A model generated the notes under the pieces. It searched no databases and was not told where the DNA came from. It saw nothing but the letters and a program-made list of their open reading frames with translations. The position numbers and the translations under genes are program-made. From Ardenticatenaceae bacterium (GTDB taxonomy: Bacteria > Chloroflexota > Anaerolineae > Promineifilales > Promineifilaceae), in NCBI GenBank assembly GCA_020634375.1, contig JACKBX010000006.1, forward strand, positions 62,001 through 126,000: DNA of 64,000 nucleotides. Reading direction: 5' to 3'. Positions 58,476 to 64,000 of the stretch are shown piece after piece (the stretch's first letter is position 1; every line of letters starts with the position of its first letter).

Positions 58476-59780
58476 ATGGACGAAAGTTTGCAGGAAAAAC
58501 TGCGCCGCTTGGGCGTTAAAAAAGGAGCGCGAGATTTGAAAATCCCGCCTCCCAAACCGTATGCGCCCTTGCCCATGCCAGCCGAAGAGCAGCCGGTCAG
58601 TTTCCGCCCGCCTGTGGCCGGAGATGATGATGACATCCCCGTGCTAGAGGCATTGCTGCCCGGTGGAGAAGTCATCGAAACGGCCGTTGGCTCCTGTTTC
58701 ATTGTAGACCGCGTATATCCTTTGACTTACCGTCACGGCGATGACCTGTTAGGTGAATTGCTGGAGCTGTCACCGGAACACACCTCACTGCAAGATGAGC
58801 AGTTGCGCGACCTGAACTTCCGTCACTTTCTCTTTTTGGATACAGAAACCACCGGGCTTGCCGGGGCGGGCACGTTGGCCTTCATGGTCGGCGTGGCCTT
58901 CTTTGCCGACGATGCCTTTGTAGTGCGGCAATACTTTTTGCGCGATCATGGTGATGAAGCAGCGATGTTGACGCTGCTCAACGACCTGCTGGCGGACAAA
59001 GAAGGGCTGGTGACGTTTAACGGCCGTTCCTTCGACCTCCCCCTGCTAGACGGCCGTTACCTCATCAACCGCATGTTCAGCGATTTGCTAGATAAACCAC
59101 ACATTGACCTGCTGCACCCCGCCCGCCGCCTCTGGCGCACCCGTCTTGGTTCCTGTGCCCTCAGTTCACTAGAAAAAACCCTGTTAGGCGTACACCGCAC
59201 CCAAGAAGATATTCCCGGCTGGCTCATTCCCAGCCTTTACCAGGAGTACCTACGCTCCGGCGATGCCCGCGAGCTGCTCCGCGTCTTTTACCACAACCAA
59301 ATCGACATGCTTTCCATGGTCACACTCGCCACGCGCATGACCCGGCTCACTGCCCAGACCGCCGCCAACCCGCACCCCATTGACCAATACAGCCTGGGCA
59401 AGTGGCAGGCCGACACTGGCTTGCACGATGCTGCGGAAGCCAGCTTGCGCATGGCGCTGGCAGGCGACCTACCCCTGGAGATATACCACCAGGCGTTAGG
59501 CCGCCTGGGGTTGCTGTTAAAACGGCAAGATCGGCGCGATGAAGCCGTGCCCTTCTGGCAGCAAATGGCCGCCACCAGTTTTGACACAGTAGAAGCGCAT
59601 GTTGAGCTGGCAAAATATTATGAATGGCATCAGGTTGATTTGGACACGGCCGTTCAGTGGACGGAGCAGGCCATGACCCTGGCACAAAGTTGGGGCACAC
59701 ACCGCTTCGGCATAGTACGCGGAGAGTTAGAGCATCGGCTGGCGCGGTTACGGCGCAAACAACAGGGCCTTGGAGGATGA
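58476..59780 (+). CDS. YprB-like RNase H-fold nuclease with TPR tail
   Basis: A 434-residue protein. After a Pro-rich N-terminus comes an RNase H-like DEDD exonuclease domain (about 110-290) with FLFLDTETTGL (DxE), VTFNGRSFDLPLLDGRYL, and YHNQIDMLSM (final Asp), as in the B. subtilis YprB family. The C-terminal third has TPR-like helices (YHQALGRLGLLLKRQDRRDEA). Predicted 3'-5' nuclease of unknown target. The ATG at 58476 follows the -10 box; the 12-codon extension is rejected. Stop and next start abut (TGA-ATG). Confidence 0.87.
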   Translation: MDESLQEKLRRLGVKKGARDLKIPPPKPYAPLPMPAEEQPVSFRPPVAGDDDDIPVLEALLPGGEVIETAVGSCFIVDRVYPLTYRHGDDLLGELLELSPEHTSLQDEQLRDLNFRHFLFLDTETTGLAGAGTLAFMVGVAFFADDAFVVRQYFLRDHGDEAAMLTLLNDLLADKEGLVTFNGRSFDLPLLDGRYLINRMFSDLLDKPHIDLLHPARRLWRTRLGSCALSSLEKTLLGVHRTQEDIPGWLIPSLYQEYLRSGDARELLRVFYHNQIDMLSMVTLATRMTRLTAQTAANPHPIDQYSLGKWQADTGLHDAAEASLRMALAGDLPLEIYHQALGRLGLLLKRQDRRDEAVPFWQQMAATSFDTVEAHVELAKYYEWHQVDLDTAVQWTEQAMTLAQSWGTHRFGIVRGELEHRLARLRRKQQGLGG

Positions 59781-60866
59781 ATGGCTTACAAGTTGCGCTG
59801 CCCAATGATAGTTGGGGTGATGGTCTTGTTAGCAGCATGGCTGTTAGCCGGCTGTGCTACCCCGGTTGAATCTGTCCCTACATCTGTGCCGCTGGCTGCT
59901 TTGCCGCCCACGCTGACGGCAACACCATCAGCCGTGCCCCCTACATGGACGCCTACCGTCACGCCATCGCCCACCGCTACCAACACACCCACACCCACAA
60001 CCACACCCACAGCGACGGCAACGCCCACGGCGACCAGCACGCCCACGCCCAATCCTGTGCCCGACTATATGGTCGGCGGGTTCGTGCAAGCGCCTTATTT
60101 GGAAGAACCTCCCGGTTCTGTGGCTTGCGATGGCACGGGCATTCTCTTTCGCAGCGGCTACCCCAGCGAGATGGGCTGGCGTTATTACACTGCCTATTTG
60201 CCCCCCTGTTACGGCCAGCAGGGGCGCACTTACCCGGTGCTTTACCTCTTTCACGGCTCCATCCAGACGGACAGCCATTGGGCAGACTTGGGGCTGCCAC
60301 AATTAGTAGATGAGGGGATTGCGGACGGCCGTTACCCACCCTTCATCGTCATCATGCCCTACAACGACGACCTGGGCAACAAAACCTCCGGCGGCGAGCG
60401 CAGCATTGAAGGCATCACCGTCAACGCCCTGCTGCCCTATATTGACCAGACCTTTTGCACCTGGGCCGAGCCTGCCGGGCGCAGCATTGGCGGCATCTCG
60501 CGTGGCGGCTATTGGGCGTTGATGATCGCCTTTCGCCATACCGACCTCTTCACCTCCGTGTCTGGGCACAGCAGCCACCTGCGCTATGAAACAGACAAAG
60601 CAGAGTACAACCCCCTGTCCACCTACGCCGAAGCGGATTTGACCGATATGCGTATTTGGCTAGATTGGGGGGAGAAGGACTTCCTCTACTTCGGGCAAAA
60701 GACACTGCATGAATCATTAACAGAGGCAGGCATTGCCCACGATGTGCATATGAATGAGGGCGGGCATAACGAATGGTACTGGCTAGATCATATTGCTGAA
60801 TACCTGGATTGGCACGCTGCCGCCTGGCCGTTGGATGCAGCCGCGTACCCGCCCTGCAATCCGTAG
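59781..60866 (+). CDS. Esterase lipoprotein (alpha/beta hydrolase, esterase D-like)
   Basis: A 361-residue lipoprotein (lipobox LAGC near residue 25) with a Thr/Pro repeat linker (about 45-90) and an esterase D/antigen 85-type hydrolase: VLYLFHGSIQTDSHWADLG (oxyanion), GGISRGGYWAL (nucleophile Ser in GxSxG), DWGEKDFL (Asp) and NEGGHNEWYW (His). Likely a surface-bound carboxyl- or feruloyl-type esterase. It begins immediately after the nuclease stop. Confidence 0.9.
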   Translation: MAYKLRCPMIVGVMVLLAAWLLAGCATPVESVPTSVPLAALPPTLTATPSAVPPTWTPTVTPSPTATNTPTPTTTPTATATPTATSTPTPNPVPDYMVGGFVQAPYLEEPPGSVACDGTGILFRSGYPSEMGWRYYTAYLPPCYGQQGRTYPVLYLFHGSIQTDSHWADLGLPQLVDEGIADGRYPPFIVIMPYNDDLGNKTSGGERSIEGITVNALLPYIDQTFCTWAEPAGRSIGGISRGGYWALMIAFRHTDLFTSVSGHSSHLRYETDKAEYNPLSTYAEADLTDMRIWLDWGEKDFLYFGQKTLHESLTEAGIAHDVHMNEGGHNEWYWLDHIAEYLDWHAAAWPLDAAAYPPCNP

Positions 60867-60952
60867 CGTCCCCGTAGGCCGACCGCATGAACCGAATGGG
60901 CCTGTCAGGTATAATCAGCCCATCCACAGATTGGTTTACTCTGCCAGATTGA

Positions 60953-61055
60953 ACCAATCTAGACCAGATGACAAACGGGTCTAGACCGGATGACAAACGG
61001 GTCTAGACCGGATGACAATCGTGTCTAGACCGGATCACAATCGTGTCTGGACACG
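60953..61055. repeat. Five-unit phased array, exact 22-bp period
   Basis: The palindrome GTCTAGAC (or near match) is centred at 60960.5, 60982.5, 61004.5, 61026.5 and 61048.5, exactly every 22 bp, joined by CGGATGACAAACGG-like linkers. The first and last units are degenerate (ATCTAGAC, GTCTGGAC). It fills the gap between the esterase and acylphosphatase genes and ends about 20 nt before the latter. Confidence 0.92.
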
Positions 61056-61076
61056 TTGCGCAAGTTGTTACGAGTT

Positions 61077-61352
61077 ATGAAACGATTAGAAGCAACCGTG
61101 TACGGCCGTGTTCAAGGCGTCAGTTTCCGTTATTACACCCAACGCGAGGCCGGGCGGCTTAATTTAGTAGGGTGGGTAGCTAACCAGGCTGATGGCGCTG
61201 TGCGCGTTGTCGCTGAGGGGCCAGAAGACGTCCTGCAAGAATTTGAGACCTACCTGCATCGCGGTTCCCCGGCTGCCCACGTCAGCCGGGTAGAAAGCCG
61301 CTGGTTTGCCCCATCTGGCGAATTTTACCGCTTCGAGGTGCGTTGGTTATGA
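61077..61352 (+). CDS. acyP: Acylphosphatase
   Basis: A 91-residue enzyme that hydrolyses acyl phosphates. The catalytic loop VYGRVQGVSFRYYT holds the phosphate-binding Arg, and VGWVANQADGAVRVVAEG holds the catalytic Asn. The ATG at 61077 is chosen; the 7-residue extension to 61056 is read from the end of the 22-bp array. The octamer ACGGCCGT encodes part of the catalytic loop (YGR), one of few cases in a conserved motif. Confidence 0.94.
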   Translation: MKRLEATVYGRVQGVSFRYYTQREAGRLNLVGWVANQADGAVRVVAEGPEDVLQEFETYLHRGSPAAHVSRVESRWFAPSGEFYRFEVRWL

Positions 61353-62641
61353 ATGGAACATCGGAAGTTTTTGCCCAAAAGCGGCAGCGATTGGCCTGGT
61401 TTGTGTTATTTGGTGGATTCGTTGTATTTATCGCCATTGCAATTGCCATTCCCTGGCTGACAATCGCGTATGTGCAGGATACGACTGATTTGCTGCCCGT
61501 ATTGGCGCAGTCTAACCAGGGCACAGTGAGCATTGACAGTGCTGTGGGGCCGCCGCGTGCAGCTTTGCCGGGCGAAGCGCCACAGGCGGTTAATCCCGGT
61601 GAAACGGTCTTGACGGATGCGACGGCGACGGGCTTGCTGCTGGTTTATCCGGCAGAAAACACAACAGAGGCGTTGGCGCGTTTGCAGCTTTATGGCACAA
61701 CGAGTGTGCGCATTACGACCGCAGAAGCGCCGCGCTTTGAGTCGAGTGATAAGCCGTTAAGTTTTGCCGCAACGCTGACTGGCGGACGCATCCGTTTGGT
61801 AGTGGCTGATGTGGGGGAACGGCCGTACCTGATCATCCTGAACACCCCGCATGGCATTGTATACGTCCGCGAACCGGGCGAATACTCTCTGGACGTCAAC
61901 AATGAAATGACCCAGGTGACGGTGCAGCAGGGCAGCCTGGATGTGCGTGCACAAGGCGAATCGCTCATCCTTAACTCCACACAACGGGCAGAGATTGCCC
62001 TGAATGCAGCCCCCGCCGGGCCATTGCCCCCGGAGCGGGACTTGGTGCAAAATGGCAGCTTTCGTGATCGTTGGTCTCGTTGGGTGCAGTTAGCCTGGAC
62101 TGTGGAGCGGTCTGATCAACCTGTGGGACAAATAGACATTGCCGAGATTTTTGGCGAGGCTGGCTTGCAAATCACACGGACTGGCGAAGGTCATGCTGAT
62201 GTGGGGGTGCGCCAGCTTATCAACCAGGATGTCACTGATTTTGAGATGCTGTTGTTGGAAATCAACCTGCGCATCCGCGACCAATCGTTGGGCGTGTGCG
62301 GCACGGTGGGCAGCGAGTGCCCGGTGATTGTGCGCATTGATTATGATGATGTGGATGGCAATCCGCAGGTGTGGCAGCAGGGCTTTTATGCCAGTGGTGA
62401 AATTGGCCCGGATGGGCCGCCGGATGTGTGTGTGTCCTGTCCGCCGCCCCGGTTTGAGCATTATCAGGTTCCGTTGGGGCAGCTTTTCTTGTTTCAAGCG
62501 GACCTGATTTCGGAATTGCAGCGCAAAGGTTTTTTACCGCCGCGCCGCATTAAAAGCATCAGTGTGATGGCTTCCGGGCACAGCTTTGCCGTTGAAATTT
62601 TGGATATTTCGTTGTTGGCGGAGGAACAGTTGGTGGAGTAG
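61349..62641 (+). CDS. FecR-like membrane protein with C-terminal jelly-roll domain
   Basis: A 430-residue protein. One N-terminal membrane helix (about 18-40), an extracytoplasmic FecR-like beta domain (about 55-230: GTVSIDSAVG, ETVLTDATATGLLLV, TVQQGSLDVRAQG), then a carbohydrate-binding-like domain beginning LVQNGSFRDRWSRWV. The ATG overlaps the acylphosphatase stop (ATGA), so the pair is translationally coupled. FecR-type domains in this setting often sit in cell-envelope signalling or adhesion proteins. No sigma factor is nearby. Confidence 0.8.
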   Translation: MNGTSEVFAQKRQRLAWFVLFGGFVVFIAIAIAIPWLTIAYVQDTTDLLPVLAQSNQGTVSIDSAVGPPRAALPGEAPQAVNPGETVLTDATATGLLLVYPAENTTEALARLQLYGTTSVRITTAEAPRFESSDKPLSFAATLTGGRIRLVVADVGERPYLIILNTPHGIVYVREPGEYSLDVNNEMTQVTVQQGSLDVRAQGESLILNSTQRAEIALNAAPAGPLPPERDLVQNGSFRDRWSRWVQLAWTVERSDQPVGQIDIAEIFGEAGLQITRTGEGHADVGVRQLINQDVTDFEMLLLEINLRIRDQSLGVCGTVGSECPVIVRIDYDDVDGNPQVWQQGFYASGEIGPDGPPDVCVSCPPPRFEHYQVPLGQLFLFQADLISELQRKGFLPPRRIKSISVMASGHSFAVEILDISLLAEEQLVE

Positions 62642-62648
62642 GGGTGAT

Positions 62649-62714
62649 AAGTAGCAAGTCTGCAAGTGGCAGGTAAAAGACTTGTAAACTTGCCACTTGC
62701 GAACCTGCAAACTT
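62649..62714. repeat. Word hairpin AAGTAGCAAGTCTGCAAGTGGCA
   Basis: AGTAGCAAGTCTGCAAGTGG and the inverse TTGTAAACTTGCCACTTGCG..CCTGCAAACTT form an imperfect stem filling the gap between two convergent genes. Same family as 37512. Confidence 0.8.
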
Positions 62715-62715
62715 C

Positions 62716-63930
62716 TTATTCGTCCATCCAATTTTTTAGCCACGCTTCTAAATCTTCGGGGGAGTTGGCGACAACGGCCGTAAATGTCGTGCCAGGATAA
62801 TGCTGTTGGAACCATGCTTCTGTGAGCACTTGCGGCCAGTGGTGTGGGTTCACTGCTAACACATGGCGGTGTTTCAAATCGCCAATGCCCGCGTCGTCGG
62901 CGGAGAATCCGATAGTGAAACGGCCGTCAAAAGCTCCTCGTGCTGCTGCTGTGAACCATTTGGGGTCGGCTGTGGGCGGCAGCAGCACGTAAACCCGCCG
63001 GTAACTTTCGCGGGGTGTGCCGGCAGGCACAATTTGCACTTCGCGGGCCGCTTGCAGCAGCCGCAAAGCCAGTAAACGCGCTCCGCCACTACCCACAAAA
63101 CGCACTTCGTACAATCCATCTCGGTCTGCGTTGAATTCGTAGCGCCAGATGGTGCGCCCTTCATCCAGGGTGCGCCCGCGGGAAAGAACGCTAACCTCTG
63201 TGGGAACGGCCGTTCCCGCAAAATCCGGTTGTTTAACCAGTAATTCAACCGTGTCGTGGCTGCGGGTAGAGGAGATAGTCGCGCTGATGCGGTCGCCGGG
63301 CTGTGGTCGGTCTGGTTCTAGTGTGATGTGTGTGTCTCCACTGCCGACGATGTTCAGCAGCCGCTTGTGCGGGCCAATGGGTCGCAGAAAAGCGTCACGC
63401 CAGAAAACGGACTGCTGCCGTTTCGGCAGGTTGGGCGCGGATTTCAGGTAGATGGTGATGATGTTGGCTTCAGAAACGGCCGTGACGTGCAGCGTCTCCC
63501 AATGGCTTAACGGCTGCGTTTTTTCACTCCACACAATCAATGGGCTGAATGGGTCTAGCCCGCCGGTGGGGTCAATGCCTATTTGCAAATTCACGTCGCT
63601 GGCTTCGAGTTGGCTGGCAACGGCCGTGTCTTCACTCGACCATGCCTGCGCTTCCACCGTCAACTCGTATTCATTGCCCACAGCGGATGGAACTTGCTGC
63701 CACAGCCCGCCTACGTGGGCGCTAAAGGGGCTGCTAACTTGCTGCACCGCCTGCCCATCCAGCGTGTACAGGCTGAAGCCCGGCTGCCGGTTTTTCCAAT
63801 GCGGGTCGCCTTCTTGCGCAGATGACCACCATGGCGCCCAGGCAACGGCCGTGCGCAGCTTTCCATCATTCTGATGCTCAAAAAACGGCTCACCTAACTT
63901 CCCATTCAACAACAATTCAGTCCGTGCCAT
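62716..63930 (-). CDS. Protein of unknown function with two beta-rich regions
   Basis: A 404-residue protein without a signal peptide. The N-terminus, ELLLNGKLGEPFFEHQNDGKLRTAVAWAPWW, resembles the opening of carbohydrate-binding jelly rolls. A second beta domain lies at about 205-285 (PGDRISATISSTRSHDTVELLV), and the C-terminal third (about 290-404) has VYVLLPPTADPKWFTAAARGAFDGRFTIGFSADD and HRHVLAVNPHHWP, without a motif I recognise. Six octamers are inside. Function unknown. Confidence 0.7.
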   Translation of the reverse strand: MARTELLLNGKLGEPFFEHQNDGKLRTAVAWAPWWSSAQEGDPHWKNRQPGFSLYTLDGQAVQQVSSPFSAHVGGLWQQVPSAVGNEYELTVEAQAWSSEDTAVASQLEASDVNLQIGIDPTGGLDPFSPLIVWSEKTQPLSHWETLHVTAVSEANIITIYLKSAPNLPKRQQSVFWRDAFLRPIGPHKRLLNIVGSGDTHITLEPDRPQPGDRISATISSTRSHDTVELLVKQPDFAGTAVPTEVSVLSRGRTLDEGRTIWRYEFNADRDGLYEVRFVGSGGARLLALRLLQAAREVQIVPAGTPRESYRRVYVLLPPTADPKWFTAAARGAFDGRFTIGFSADDAGIGDLKHRHVLAVNPHHWPQVLTEAWFQQHYPGTTFTAVVANSPEDLEAWLKNWMDE

Positions 63931-63947
63931 ATCTTAACCCTACGGGA

Positions 63948-64000
63948 GTGTGCAAGTTTGCAAGTCTTACTTGCCGCTTGCCTACTTGCCACTTGCACAC
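63948..64000. repeat. Word hairpin at window end
   Basis: GTGTGCAAGT (63948-63957) pairs with ACTTGCACAC (63991-64000), with further TTGCAAGT and ACTTGCC words between. Upstream region of the last gene; same family as 37512 and 62649. Confidence 0.8.

Overview
The window looks like the chromosome of a Chloroflexota bacterium, most likely an Anaerolineae-type lineage. This is an inference from gene style: GAF/7TM histidine kinases, an NBR1-Ig lipoprotein, a bacterial eRF1-like protein with GGQ, a fused double phosphofructokinase and many Thr/Pro-linker lipoproteins. GC content is moderate to high by eye. No rRNA, phage, transposase, plasmid gene or CRISPR array was seen.

Layout. 1-10.7 kb: 3' part of rny, small membrane and lipoprotein genes, a fructosamine-kinase-like gene, a methyltransferase, yqeY, the pgpH-ybeY-dgkA operon, a class II aldolase and a YwiC-like gene. 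10.8-21.9 kb: mostly minus-strand genes (large histidine kinase, MFS transporter, lipoprotein, MerR/GyrI pair, LysR) around a plus-strand CBS-type pyrophosphatase. 22-30.2 kb: plus-strand metallo-beta-lactamase/rhodanese, rseP, HEAT, AEC transporter, peptidase, TPR and UDP-sugar pyrophosphorylase. 30.3-37.4 kb: minus-strand serine hydrolase, LOG protein and a STAS/RsbW/SpoIIE partner-switching module. 37.6-41.2 kb: queG and an ABC-F gene. 41.2-49 kb: minus-strand eRF1-like protein, HtrA, DnaJ, two phosphofructokinase genes and a gamma-glutamylcyclotransferase-like gene. 49-64 kb: tRNA-Arg, tRNA-Pro, a CPBP protease, a second histidine kinase, an oligopeptide ABC importer without a binding protein, a YprB-like nuclease, an esterase, acylphosphatase, a FecR-like protein and an unknown protein.

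The genes themselves are mainly housekeeping, signalling and envelope functions. The unusual content is in the DNA around and inside them. (1) The palindrome ACGGCCGT occurs about 120 times by eye, in all three reading frames, much like HIP1 of cyanobacteria. (2) Four unrelated arrays repeat with an exact or near-exact period of 21-22 bp, about two helical turns. In three of them the unit carries a small dyad, and in two the asymmetric centre flips orientation without losing phase. (3) About 25 gene junctions carry hairpins made of a short word repeated and then inverted. The same words recur at distant loci, and one such hairpin lies in frame inside queG. (4) Several genes have a -10 box 5-7 nt before the start codon, which suggests leaderless transcripts.
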